From an uncultured Lachnospiraceae bacterium (GTDB lineage: Bacteria > Bacillota > Clostridia > Lachnospirales > Lachnospiraceae), in contig ONCT01000018.1 in assembly GCA_900316395.1 (NCBI GenBank), positions 1-37,369 of the forward strand: DNA of 37,369 bases. The letters run 5' to 3'. Shown piece after piece: positions 22,758-30,207 of this stretch; the stretch's first letter is position 1, and each line of letters begins with the position of its first letter. The position numbers and the translations under genes were made by a program. The notes beneath the pieces were generated by a model. It searched no databases. It had not been told where the DNA came from and worked only from the letters and a program-made list of their open reading frames with translations.

Positions 22758-25222
22758 TGAGTGTGAAAATTGCACTTGCGGGAAATCCTAATAGTGGTAA
22801 GACTACACTATTTAATGACTTAACAGGCTCTAACCAATTCGTTGGTAACTGGCCTGGAGTAACAGTTGAGAAGAAGGAAGGTAAGCTTAAGAAGAATAAT
22901 GATGTTCAGATAATTGACCTTCCTGGTATATATAGCCTTTCCCCATATACATTAGAGGAAGTGGTTGCAAGAAATTACTTAATTAACGAAAGACCTGATG
23001 CAATTCTTAATATTGTTGATGGTACTAACTTAGAGAGAAACCTATATCTTACAACACAGCTTATTGAGCTTGGCATCCCTGTTGTAGTTGCCGTTAATAT
23101 GATGGATGTTGTAAGAAAGAACGGGGACAACATTGATACTAAGGAATTATCAAACAGATTAGGCTGCGAGATAATTGAGATATCAGCGCTTAAGTCAGAT
23201 AACACTCTTCAGGCAGCAGAGCTTGCTATTAAGGTGGCTAAGTCTGACAAGAAGATTCCAATGCACACATTTTCGGGGCCAGTTGAGCATGCTATAGCTC
23301 ATATTGAAGAGAGGATTGTGCATAATCTTCCAGAAGAGCAGCAGAGATGGTACGCAATTAAGATATTCGAAAGAGACGATAAGGTAATTGAACAGCTTCA
23401 GTTACCGAAAGAGCAGTTAAACCACGTAGAACAGGATATTGTTGCTGCTGAGAAGGAATTAGATGACGATGCAGAGTCAATCATAACTAATGAGAGATAT
23501 GTATATATTGCTGAGGTGCTCAAAGGTGTATATAAGAAAAAGGATGCTAACACACTTAGCACATCAGATAAGATTGATAAGGTTGTAACTAACAGATGGC
23601 TTGGACTTCCAATATTCATAGCTGTAATGTTCGTAGTATATTGGATTGCAATGGTTGGAGTTGGTGCACCACTAACAGACTGGGCTAATGATGGACTATT
23701 TGGCGATGGATGGCATCTATTTGGCATAGGTTCTTCAGATTATGAAGATGCTTCAGAGAAATACAACGATGCATTTGTTGCAGCCAATGCCTATGTGGAG
23801 ATTAAGGAAGATACAACAGTAGATAACCTCAAAGCATTTGTCCCAGACAAGGATAAGGTTAAGACAACTGTTGTTGATGAAGAGACACTCGAGGATACAG
23901 AATACAATGTATATTACAAGGATTTGCCTGCTAATCTCAAGGAAAGTGATTGGGGCACAACCTATTTAGAAGGTGTTGAATATTTTGAAGATAAAGGCGT
24001 GGATGAGCCTGACCCTGCTGACTACGGTGTATGGGTACCAGGTATCCCAGTACTAGTTGAGCAAGGCTTAGACGCAATTAATTGTGCTGACTGGCTCAAG
24101 GGATTAATCCTAGACGGTATTGTTGCCGGTGTTGGTGCAGTACTTGGATTCGTGCCTCAGATGTTAGTATTATTCTTCTTACTTGCTTTCTTAGAAGCAA
24201 GTGGATATATGGCGAGAGTTGCTTTTGTATTAGATAGAATTTTCCGCCGTTTTGGTTTGTCAGGAAAGAGTTTTATTCCTATTTTGATTGGTACAGGCTG
24301 TGGTATTCCCGGAATTATGGCATCTCGTACAATTGAGAACGAGAGAGACCGTCGTATGACAATTATGACCACTACATTTATCCCTTGTGGTGCGAAAGTT
24401 CCCTTTATTGCCATGATTGCCGGCGCAATATTCGGTGGTAGCGCCTGGGTTTCAACAGGAAGTTACTTCATAGGTATTGCGGCAATTATCTGCTCTGGTA
24501 TAATACTTAAGAAAACAAAAATGTTCTCTGGAGAGCCTGCTCCATTTGTAATGGAGTTACCGGGATATCATCTTCCTACTCTGGGAAATGTACTTCGCAG
24601 CATGTGGGAGCGTGGCTGGAGCTTTATTAAGAAAGCCGGCACAATTATCCTTGTATCAACAATAGTTATTTGGTTCCTATCAAGATTCGGATGGACAGAT
24701 GGTGCATTTGGTATGCTGGAAGAGGATGCAATAGGAGACAGTATATTAGCTGTTATTGGAAATGCTATATCATGGATTTTCATTCCTCTTGGATGGGGAG
24801 ATTGGCAGGCAACAGTTGCTTCTATCACAGGACTTGTTGCAAAAGAGAACATCGTAGGAACAATGGGCGTACTATATGGCTCAGATGGTCCTGCATGGGC
24901 AGCACTTCGTGAGGCATTTACATACGCATCAGGTATGAGTTTCTTAATCTTCAATCTTCTCTGCGCACCTTGCTTCGCCGCAATGGGAGCAATAAAAAGA
25001 GAGATGAACAATGGAAAATGGACAGCATTTGCTATAATATATGAATGTGTATTTGCTTATCTTGTAGCTCTTGTGGTTAACCAGATTGTAGGAGCATTCA
25101 TAGGCGACCTTAGCATAGTAGGATTAATCGTTGCAATTATAATTGTAATTGCCTTCCTATACCTGCTGTTTAGACCATACAAGGAGCCTTCAACATTGAC
25201 TGAGAAGGTTAAGGTTAAGTAA
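22757..25222 (+). CDS. feoB: ferrous iron transporter FeoB with a large acidic insert
   Basis: This encodes 821 residues and imports Fe(II). The N-terminal G domain has GNPNSGKT (9-16), switch I with PGVTVEKKEG, DLPG (54-57) and NMMD (114-117), followed by the helical linker region. The transmembrane part begins at about 283 and has two Gate-type segments (LIGTGCGIPG and LCAPCFAAMGAIKRE). Between the first and second membrane helices lies an insert of about 100 residues (326-427), rich in Asp, Glu and Tyr. A FeoA domain is not fused. A Cys-rich peptide gene follows. Confidence 0.96.
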   Translation: MSVKIALAGNPNSGKTTLFNDLTGSNQFVGNWPGVTVEKKEGKLKKNNDVQIIDLPGIYSLSPYTLEEVVARNYLINERPDAILNIVDGTNLERNLYLTTQLIELGIPVVVAVNMMDVVRKNGDNIDTKELSNRLGCEIIEISALKSDNTLQAAELAIKVAKSDKKIPMHTFSGPVEHAIAHIEERIVHNLPEEQQRWYAIKIFERDDKVIEQLQLPKEQLNHVEQDIVAAEKELDDDAESIITNERYVYIAEVLKGVYKKKDANTLSTSDKIDKVVTNRWLGLPIFIAVMFVVYWIAMVGVGAPLTDWANDGLFGDGWHLFGIGSSDYEDASEKYNDAFVAANAYVEIKEDTTVDNLKAFVPDKDKVKTTVVDEETLEDTEYNVYYKDLPANLKESDWGTTYLEGVEYFEDKGVDEPDPADYGVWVPGIPVLVEQGLDAINCADWLKGLILDGIVAGVGAVLGFVPQMLVLFFLLAFLEASGYMARVAFVLDRIFRRFGLSGKSFIPILIGTGCGIPGIMASRTIENERDRRMTIMTTTFIPCGAKVPFIAMIAGAIFGGSAWVSTGSYFIGIAAIICSGIILKKTKMFSGEPAPFVMELPGYHLPTLGNVLRSMWERGWSFIKKAGTIILVSTIVIWFLSRFGWTDGAFGMLEEDAIGDSILAVIGNAISWIFIPLGWGDWQATVASITGLVAKENIVGTMGVLYGSDGPAWAALREAFTYASGMSFLIFNLLCAPCFAAMGAIKREMNNGKWTAFAIIYECVFAYLVALVVNQIVGAFIGDLSIVGLIVAIIIVIAFLYLLFRPYKEPSTLTEKVKVK

Positions 25223-25267
25223 TTACCTGCTTAGAAATAGTTTACGCAAATAGAAAAGGATATGAAC

Positions 25268-25438
25268 ATGGCGTGGTTAATGGACAACATAGGTACGATA
25301 GTAATATTGCTTATACTGATTGCCGTAGTGACAATAGTTATTATATCTATGGTAAATAAAAAGAAAAAAGGGAAATCCTCCTGCGGATGCGGTTGTTCTA
25401 ACTGCGCCATGAGTGATTCATGCCATAAGAAAAGTTGA
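25268..25438 (+). CDS. FeoB-associated Cys-rich membrane protein
   Basis: This encodes 56 residues. ATG 25268 has AAAAGGA 7 nt upstream; the in-frame ATG at 25262 is too close. One transmembrane helix (about residues 8-28: TIVILLILIAVVTIVIIS) is followed by KKKKGK and a Cys cluster, CGCGC, C and C (about residues 38-51). This matches the small Cys-rich proteins found after feoB in Firmicutes, thought to take the place of FeoC. It may bind iron or an iron-sulfur cluster at the membrane; function is inferred from context. Confidence 0.85.
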   Translation: MAWLMDNIGTIVILLILIAVVTIVIISMVNKKKKGKSSCGCGCSNCAMSDSCHKKS

Positions 25439-25445
25439 CACGGGG

Positions 25446-25473
25446 TTGACAGGGGGAACTATCCCACTGTCAA
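25446..25473. terminator. stem-loop between feo operon and rrf2 gene, putative terminator
   Basis: TTGACAG (25446-25452) pairs with CTGTCAA (25467-25473), with GGG/CCC pairing inside. It lies just after the Cys-rich gene and just before the convergent stop codon at 25475. Neither strand shows a real U-tract, so termination is only likely from position. Confidence 0.45.
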
Positions 25474-25474
25474 G

Positions 25475-25873
25475 CTATTTGCATATGTCACTTAATGATT
25501 TGCTGTAGAAGAAGTCATGAACCAATGCTTCATACTCTGTCCATAGTGGCAGCGTCTCACACTGGTCTTTTCTTGGGCATATGTTATTAGGCTCCATTAG
25601 GCATGCAACAGGAGAGAGTGATCCCTCCATCAATTCAATTATCTCACCAACTGGAATGTCCTTAGGGTCGCGGCACAGCTTATATCCGCCGCCTTTTCCA
25701 CTAACACCAACAAGCAGCTTGCCATTAACAAGGTCTTTTACAATTATCTCAAGATATTTCTTGGAAATGTCCTGTCTTGCGGCAATGTCCTTTAATGGAA
25801 TATATTTATCATCATTCTGCTCTGCTAGGTCAATCATGACACGCAGACCGTATCGTCCTTTTGTAGAAATCAT
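25475..25873 (-). CDS. Rrf2-family regulator with IscR-like cysteines
   Basis: This 132-residue winged-HTH regulator begins MISTKGRYGLRVMIDLA, with the recognition-helix region ISKKYLEIIVKDLVNGKLL and the wing SGKGGGYKL. It carries C91, C99 and C105, nearly the spacing of the [2Fe-2S] ligands of IscR (92, 98, 104), so cluster binding is plausible; CymR-type Rrf2 proteins lack these. ATG follows GGAGGG. It faces the feo operon tail to tail and diverges from the ohrR-gpx pair. No isc/suf genes are in the window, so its targets are unknown. It may sense iron-sulfur status or oxidative stress. Confidence 0.88.
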   Translation of the reverse strand: MISTKGRYGLRVMIDLAEQNDDKYIPLKDIAARQDISKKYLEIIVKDLVNGKLLVGVSGKGGGYKLCRDPKDIPVGEIIELMEGSLSPVACLMEPNNICPRKDQCETLPLWTEYEALVHDFFYSKSLSDICK

Positions 25874-25896
25874 AACTTATCCCTCCTTGATTACCT

Positions 25897-25926
25897 ATTA
25901 TACAGCAAGGTAATTGAATTATTCAA
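25897..25926 (-). promoter_or_regulatory. promoter of the Rrf2 gene with palindromic -35
   Basis: On the minus strand TTGAAT (25926-25921), an 18-nt spacer and TATAAT (25902-25897). The -35 is part of the palindrome TTGAA-TAA-TTCAA, and an upstream CCTAT/ATAGG repeat follows within 30 bp; both are candidate autoregulatory sites. Confidence 0.6.
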
Positions 25927-25997
25927 GACATTTACCCTATAAAATGATAGGTTTACCCCACATTTATTAAGAAATATTAAAAAATGAGAATAATTAG

Positions 25998-26025
25998 TTG
26001 ACAAATAAATTAATTGTTGTATAAT
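25998..26025 (+). promoter_or_regulatory. promoter of the OhrR-like/gpx operon
   Basis: TTGACA (25998-26003), a 16-nt spacer and a perfect TATAAT (26020-26025). Transcription should begin near 26032, inside the inverted repeat listed next. Confidence 0.75.
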
Positions 26026-26045
26026 TACTTGTGTAAAAGTAATTA
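26022..26045. promoter_or_regulatory. 24-bp inverted repeat over -10/start site, candidate OhrR-type operator
   Basis: Perfect 9-bp arms TAATTACTT (26022-26030) and AAGTAATTA (26037-26045) with a 6-nt centre. It overlaps the 3' part of the -10 and the start site, the usual position for a MarR/OhrR repressor. Confidence 0.65.
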
Positions 26046-26077
26046 GTGCAAAAGCAAAAGAGGTGAAAGAAAGCGTC

Positions 26078-26524
26078 ATGGGAAATACGTATGATTGTTT
26101 GAAACTTAATAATCAGGTCTGCTTCCCGCTTTATGCCTGCTCGAAGGAATTGGTAAGACAATACACGCCTTATCTCAAGGAATTGGGGCTAACCTACACA
26201 CAATACATTGTGATGATGGTTATGTGGGAGAAGGAGACAATTTCTTCTAGAGAACTGGCAGGGTTTACCCATCTTGACTATGGCACACTGACACCGGTAC
26301 TTAAGAGGCTTGAGAAATCTGGCTATATTACAAGACATCGCATGCCGGAGGATGAGAGGTTGCTGTTAATATCTATAACAGACGAAGGAAGACAGCTTAA
26401 GGAGAAGGCAGTTAGCATACCACCATCAATAGCTCAGTGTACAGGTCTTACAATGGATGAGTTCGAGACGCTTTATAACCTGACATATAAAGCACTGTTG
26501 CACATGGAAGCAAATGAGACATAA
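26078..26524 (+). CDS. OhrR-like MarR-family thiol-based redox regulator
   Basis: This encodes 148 residues from ATG 26078, with AGAGGTGA about 11 nt upstream; an in-frame GTG at 26063 lies inside that site. The N-terminus LNNQVCFPLYACSKELVRQY places C15 exactly where OhrR has its peroxide-sensing Cys; C21 is a possible resolving partner. The winged HTH follows (LDYGTLTPVLKRLEKSGYITRHRMPEDERLL), with the RxxxDxR wing typical of MarR. It is cotranscribed with a glutathione peroxidase 21 nt downstream. Oxidation by organic peroxides would release the operator at 26022-26045. Confidence 0.88.
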   Translation: MGNTYDCLKLNNQVCFPLYACSKELVRQYTPYLKELGLTYTQYIVMMVMWEKETISSRELAGFTHLDYGTLTPVLKRLEKSGYITRHRMPEDERLLLISITDEGRQLKEKAVSIPPSIAQCTGLTMDEFETLYNLTYKALLHMEANET

Positions 26525-26545
26525 TTAATTAAGGAGGATTAGAAG

Positions 26546-27094
26546 ATGGCTAATGTATATGATTTTACAGTTAAGGACAGAAGTGGTAACGATGTAAGTC
26601 TTAAGGATTATGAAGGCAAGGTGTTGCTTATTGTTAATACAGCAACAGGATGCGGTTTTACACCACATTATGATCCATTAGAAGCAATGTACAAGGACTT
26701 AAGAGATAAGGGATTTGAGATTCTTGATTTCCCTTGCAACCAGTTTGCTAACCAGGCGCCTGGCGATGATGAAGAGATTCATGAGTTCTGTACACTTAAG
26801 TTCGGAACAGAGTTCCCACAGTTTACTAAGATTGATGTAAACGGCGACACAGCTGATCCTCTATTTGCTTATCTTGCAACAGAGAAGCCATTTGAAGGAT
26901 TTGGCAAAGGTCTTAAGAACAAGGCATTCGAGAAGGTTGCTAACACCAACAACAAGAAGTATGGCGAGAAGGCATATATTAAGTGGAATTTCACTAAGTT
27001 CCTTATTGACAAGGAAGGAAATGTTGTTAAGAGATTCGAGCCTACAGTTGACATGAAGGATGTTAGAGCAGCTGTTGAGGAAATGCTAGGATAA
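26546..27094 (+). CDS. glutathione peroxidase-family thiol peroxidase
   Basis: This 182-residue thioredoxin-fold peroxidase reduces H2O2 or organic hydroperoxides. It has the Cys form (C36 in TATGCGFTPHY), where mammalian enzymes have selenocysteine. The FPCNQFANQAPG motif supplies the second Cys and Gln, and KWNFTKFLI supplies the Trp and Asn of the active site. An insert, KPFEGFGKGLKNKAFEK, lies before that Trp. ATG follows AAGGAGG. It is the target gene of the upstream OhrR-like regulator and ends at a strong terminator. Bacterial homologues often use thioredoxin rather than glutathione. Confidence 0.93.
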   Translation: MANVYDFTVKDRSGNDVSLKDYEGKVLLIVNTATGCGFTPHYDPLEAMYKDLRDKGFEILDFPCNQFANQAPGDDEEIHEFCTLKFGTEFPQFTKIDVNGDTADPLFAYLATEKPFEGFGKGLKNKAFEKVANTNNKKYGEKAYIKWNFTKFLIDKEGNVVKRFEPTVDMKDVRAAVEEMLG

Positions 27095-27109
27095 TAAAAA
27101 ATACCAATT

Positions 27110-27145
27110 AAAGTGTGACAAGGGGACCTTTTGTCACACTTTTTT
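27110..27145 (+). terminator. intrinsic terminator of the ohrR-gpx operon
   Basis: A 12-bp stem, AAAGTGTGACAA (27110-27121) with TTGTCACACTTT (27131-27142), a 9-nt loop and a run of T to 27145. It starts 16 nt after the gpx stop. Confidence 0.85.
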
Positions 27146-27261
27146 AACACCTAAACACCAAAGACCTGCCTGGTCGTAAGGAATCCTCCCACAAGAGGGT
27201 CCCTCCTTACGACATAGCTCATACAGAAAATCGCGTCGCAGGTATTTGGTGCTTAGGTGTT
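27146..27261 (-). other. 116-bp nested hairpin element sharing an 18-nt motif with the pyrB-pyrI loop
   Basis: Outer arms 27146-27169 and 27238-27261 pair over 24 bp with two changes. An inner perfect 10-bp stem (27173-27182 with 27204-27213) encloses a smaller CCTC/GAGG hairpin. The unpaired segment 27217-27234, read on the minus strand, is GCGATTTTCTGTATGAGC, 17 of 18 identical to the pyrB-pyrI loop. In both elements the outer stem ends in CTGC, then 3 nt, the motif, and a closing GCAG. It starts one base after the gpx terminator. It does not match the yybP-ykoY Mn riboswitch. Confidence 0.75.
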
Positions 27262-27282
27262 TCTTTTATGCACAAAATAATC

Positions 27283-27288
27283 TATAAT
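27283..27288 (+). promoter_or_regulatory. -10 box of mntP, likely giving a leaderless mRNA
   Basis: A perfect TATAAT ends 7 bases before the mntP ATG, so transcription would begin at or next to the start codon. The -35 region (TTCTTT at 27261-27266) is poor. No ribosome site precedes the ATG. Confidence 0.5.
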
Positions 27289-27295
27289 ATTCCTT

Positions 27296-27862
27296 ATGAA
27301 TATTATAGAAATGATACTAATAGGGATAGGACTTGCCATGGATGCTTTTGCAGTATCTATCTGCAAGGGCCTGTCTATGAAAAAAATGCAGTGGAATAAA
27401 GCTGTAATAATTGGTCTGTATTTCGGTATATTCCAAGGGGTTATGCCTATAATAGGGTATTTCGTAGGTTCAACCTTCAGCGGCCTGGTTGAGAAGGTGG
27501 ACCATTGGATTGCATTTGGTCTCCTTGTTATCATTGGAATTACTATGATAGTGGAAGCCTTGAAGAAGGGTGAAGAGGAGCTTAATGACAAGACAGACTT
27601 TAAGACTATGATTGCCCTTGCTATTGCAACGAGTATTGATGCGTTAGCAGTAGGGGTGTCCTCTGCCATGATTGATACGAATATTTTTATTGAGGCAATT
27701 ATTATATGTGTCATTACATTTGCATTATCATTTGTTGGGGTGAAGATTGGCAATGTGTTCGGCGATAAATGGGGTAAGAAGGCGCAGTTCGCAGGGGGCT
27801 GTATTCTCATTCTTATTGGTGTTAAGATATTGCTAGAACACTTAGGAGTAATCTTCACATAA
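27296..27862 (+). CDS. mntP: manganese efflux pump MntP
   Basis: This encodes a 188-residue protein with six transmembrane helices and exports Mn(II). Its two homologous halves each carry the conserved Asp-containing motif: GLAMDAFAVSICKGL (residue 15 region) and TSIDALAVGVSS (near residue 105). The start is fixed by family alignment, since the first helix begins MNIIEMILIGIGLAMDAFAV. No Shine-Dalgarno sequence is visible and TATAAT lies 7 bp upstream, so translation may be leaderless. It lies after the peroxide-defence pair, where Mn export would interact with oxidative stress. No Mn riboswitch is recognised. Confidence 0.93.
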   Translation: MNIIEMILIGIGLAMDAFAVSICKGLSMKKMQWNKAVIIGLYFGIFQGVMPIIGYFVGSTFSGLVEKVDHWIAFGLLVIIGITMIVEALKKGEEELNDKTDFKTMIALAIATSIDALAVGVSSAMIDTNIFIEAIIICVITFALSFVGVKIGNVFGDKWGKKAQFAGGCILILIGVKILLEHLGVIFT

Positions 27863-27916
27863 TCCTCCCAAAAGTGTAAAATATAATAAGGTTATTAATT
27901 GATAAGGAGTGTATAT

Positions 27917-28678
27917 ATGGGTGATAAAGCTACAGTGATTGCACTTTCTGGAAAAGGTGGTGTCGGTAAGACATCTCTTAGTGCTGCAATCGTTCGTATT
28001 CTAACTGAAGAGAAGAAGGATAAGAAGATACTTGCTATAGATGCTGACCCTGCAATTGGTTTGTCAGTTGCTCTTGGAGTCAGCGTTAAGGAGACACTTG
28101 ATGACATTAGACTTCAGGTTGCTAAGGACGTAACGGAAGGCATGTCAGATACGCAGGATATTCTTGCAGAGGCGAAGTTCAGACTTTTTGACGTAATGAA
28201 CGAGGAGAGAGGCTTTGCATTTCTTGCAATAGGAAGACCAGAGGCGGCCGGCTGTTACTGCGCGATTAATACATATCTTCGTCAGGTTATAAGCATGCTT
28301 GCTGACGAATTCGACTATGTGGTAATCGATGGTGAGGCAGGAATAGAACAGATTAATCGTCGTGTAATGGAGAGGGTTACACATTTGTTATTGGTGTCTG
28401 ACCAGTCTCGCAAAGGAATTGAGATTATTAAGACAATAGATAATGTGTCTAAAGAGCTGGTGATGGCTGAGAGAAGTGGAGCCGTTCTTAACAGAATTCT
28501 TCATCCTGAGACATTAGATGAGAAGATTCTTGATGGAATTGAGCTTTTATCTGTTATTGGTGCAGATGATGTCCTTGTTGAAAATGACATTGAGGGCATG
28601 AGTTCATTTGATTTGCCAGATGATGCGAAGATTCTCGAGGGTGCAAGAGAAGCCCTTAAGAAGATTGGAATAATATAG
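27917..28678 (+). CDS. cooC: CooC-like nickel-insertion ATPase (MinD/ParA superfamily)
   Basis: This encodes 253 residues from ATG 27917, with AAGGAGT 7 nt upstream; the in-frame TTG at 27899 is before the ribosome site. A deviant Walker A GKGGVGKTS (12-20) with the signature Lys, IDADP in motif A', and VVIDGEAGIE at Walker B are seen. C113 and C115 (GCYC) match the CxC motif that binds nickel between CooC1 subunits. CooC matures the Ni-containing cluster of carbon monoxide dehydrogenase in relatives. No cooS or acs gene is in the window. A CooT-like gene follows, which supports a nickel role. Confidence 0.85.
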   Translation: MGDKATVIALSGKGGVGKTSLSAAIVRILTEEKKDKKILAIDADPAIGLSVALGVSVKETLDDIRLQVAKDVTEGMSDTQDILAEAKFRLFDVMNEERGFAFLAIGRPEAAGCYCAINTYLRQVISMLADEFDYVVIDGEAGIEQINRRVMERVTHLLLVSDQSRKGIEIIKTIDNVSKELVMAERSGAVLNRILHPETLDEKILDGIELLSVIGADDVLVENDIEGMSSFDLPDDAKILEGAREALKKIGII

Positions 28679-28778
28679 AATTATATAGATGAAGATGGCA
28701 TTTCCCTTGTGAAGGAATGAAGGAGATGCATCTTGGCATGGCTAAGAAGAAATAAATATGATAGATGGGGGTGATACT

Positions 28779-28961
28779 ATGTGTCTGGCTAATGCATATG
28801 AGGAGAATTCAAAATCGCTCATAATGGAGAATACTAAGACTATTGATGTTAGTGGCGATACAGTGATTCTAACTGATTTATTTGGCGGAGTTAAGAAGGT
28901 CAAGGGGGAGCTGTCCCATATTGACCTTGAGGATAATAAGGTGATAATTAAGGTTGCCTAG
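28779..28961 (+). CDS. cooT: CooT-like small nickel-binding protein
   Basis: This encodes 60 residues. ATG 28779 (MCLANAYEEN) has GGGGGTGAT 7 nt upstream; an in-frame ATG at 28758 would place 7 residues before the ribosome site. The family begins MCLANxY, with Cys2 as the nickel ligand in CooT of Rhodospirillum, and has the VxVxGDxVxLxDxFG core seen here as DTVILTDLFGGVKKV. It lies 100 nt after the CooC-like gene, which is the normal partner. It is likely a Ni carrier or regulator; the target enzyme is not in the window. Confidence 0.85.
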   Translation: MCLANAYEENSKSLIMENTKTIDVSGDTVILTDLFGGVKKVKGELSHIDLEDNKVIIKVA

Positions 28962-28993
28962 GTTGACATAAGAATGTATAGGAGGTTGTAATT

Positions 28994-29224
28994 ATGAAGC
29001 TAGAGTTATATATGTTCGAGACATGTCCATTTTGCCGTAAGGTTATAAATGAGATTAAGATGAGTAAGAGAAATGATATCGAATATCACGATATAAGGAA
29101 GAATGAAGATGACAGAAAGCGCTTAATTGAGGTTGGTGGTAAAGAGCAGGTTCCTTGTCTGTTTATTGACGGAAAGCCTATGTATGAAAGCGATGATATA
29201 ATTGCCTGGTTGAAGGCTAATTAG
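28994..29224 (+). CDS. glutaredoxin-like protein, CPFC active site
   Basis: This encodes 76 residues with a thioredoxin-fold glutaredoxin pattern: LELYMFETCPFCRKVINEI with the CPFC site at residues 11-14, the cis-Pro segment QVPCLFIDGK and a C-terminal ESDDIIAWLKAN helix. An extra Cys next to the cis-Pro is common in this subgroup. ATG follows AGGAGG, 32 nt after the CooT-like gene. A role in thiol-disulfide exchange or protein deglutathionylation fits the neighbouring redox and metal genes, but its partner is unknown. Confidence 0.9.
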   Translation: MKLELYMFETCPFCRKVINEIKMSKRNDIEYHDIRKNEDDRKRLIEVGGKEQVPCLFIDGKPMYESDDIIAWLKAN

Positions 29225-29237
29225 AAAGGTATACGTT

Positions 29238-30191
29238 ATGGATATTACGATTTTACTGGGATTACAAACCTTTAGAGAGGGCGTAGGCTCTATCTTTACG
29301 GAGTTTCTTAACAAGGTTACCTGGTTTGGAGATATGAATATTGTCATAGTTCTTATTGCTATTATTTATTGGAGTATAAGCAAGGAGACTGGAACTTATC
29401 TTCTTATGGGTTGGTCAGGAAACCGTATTGTTAATGGGTTTCTGAAAGTTACTGCATGTGTATATCGTCCTTGGATTAGAGATCCTCGTATTATTCCTAA
29501 TGCCGAGGCTAAGGAGCTGGCCACAGGATATTCATTTCCAAGTGGACACAGTATGAATGCTGCTTCACTCTATGGTGGTATTGGAATGAAGAAAGGCGTA
29601 CATAAGGTTATTCGTATTATAATGTGGATTATGGTGGTGCTGATTATATTCAGCAGACCTTTCTTAGGAGTTCATACTCCACAGGATGTCCTGGTGGGTG
29701 TTGTATTAGGATTGATTGTGATGCTGCTTACTGGCAAGTTACTTGAGTGGATTAAGAAGCATCCTAAGATGGATTTGTTAGTTGCGGGCATTGGAATTGC
29801 AATTGCTATAGCAGTGGCTATATATGCGTCAGTTAAGTCGTATCCAGTTGATTATGATGCAGAGGGCAAGATCTTAGTTGATGGACATAAGATGGCCATG
29901 GATACATTCAAAGCAGTTGGCTGGGCCAGTGGCTTTTTCGCAGGATGGGTGTTAGAGCGAAGATTTGTTAAGTTTGCAGATGATGTATCATTGCAGTTAA
30001 GAGTTGTCAGGGCTACAGTCGGACTATTTTGTTATTATATTGTAACTTTGATTATTAATCCTCTAATCAAGTCCGTTACTACTTCTGAAGCAGGAAATGT
30101 AATTCGATGCTTTATACAAATGTTTTGCATTGTATTCCTGTTCCCGTTAATATTTGTGCTAATAGAGAAGAAAACGCAGAAGAATAAATAA
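29238..30191 (+). CDS. membrane-bound PAP2-family phosphatase
   Basis: This 317-residue multi-pass membrane protein has at least six hydrophobic helices. The three PAP2 catalytic motifs are seen: a motif-1-like VYRPWIRDPR segment (KxxxxxxRP is degenerate), motif 2 FPSGHS (about residues 97-102) and motif 3 SRPFLGVHTPQDVLVG with the catalytic His. The C-terminal half adds several helices beyond the core domain. Substrates could be undecaprenyl diphosphate or phosphatidic acid. ATG follows AAAGGT, 14 nt after the glutaredoxin-like gene; a PIG-L deacetylase follows 17 nt later. Confidence 0.9.
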   Translation: MDITILLGLQTFREGVGSIFTEFLNKVTWFGDMNIVIVLIAIIYWSISKETGTYLLMGWSGNRIVNGFLKVTACVYRPWIRDPRIIPNAEAKELATGYSFPSGHSMNAASLYGGIGMKKGVHKVIRIIMWIMVVLIIFSRPFLGVHTPQDVLVGVVLGLIVMLLTGKLLEWIKKHPKMDLLVAGIGIAIAIAVAIYASVKSYPVDYDAEGKILVDGHKMAMDTFKAVGWASGFFAGWVLERRFVKFADDVSLQLRVVRATVGLFCYYIVTLIINPLIKSVTTSEAGNVIRCFIQMFCIVFLFPLIFVLIEKKTQKNK

Positions 30192-30207
30192 GGAAGCGCA
30201 AAGGGCA

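Noticed and set aside
25434..25452. Recurrent TTGACA next to stop codons (also at 28964, 32429, 35761, 37249)
   Set aside because: Some are real -35 boxes or stem arms, others have no -10 partner; with TGA stops and AT-rich DNA the recurrence may be chance.
27146..27295. yybP-ykoY manganese riboswitch before mntP
   Set aside because: The conserved metal-binding loops of that class are not seen, and the TATAAT at 27283 would start transcription after the structured element.
27863..27916. Promoter for the CooC-like gene (TTCACA with TATAAT at 27882-27887)
   Set aside because: The spacing is 22 nt; the TATAAT may be real but no acceptable -35 was found.
28719..28757. Twelve-codon ORF (MKEMHLGMAKKK) before the CooT-like gene
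   Set aside because: The Met/His content is tempting for metal binding, but it is too short, overlaps no clear ribosome site and may be chance.
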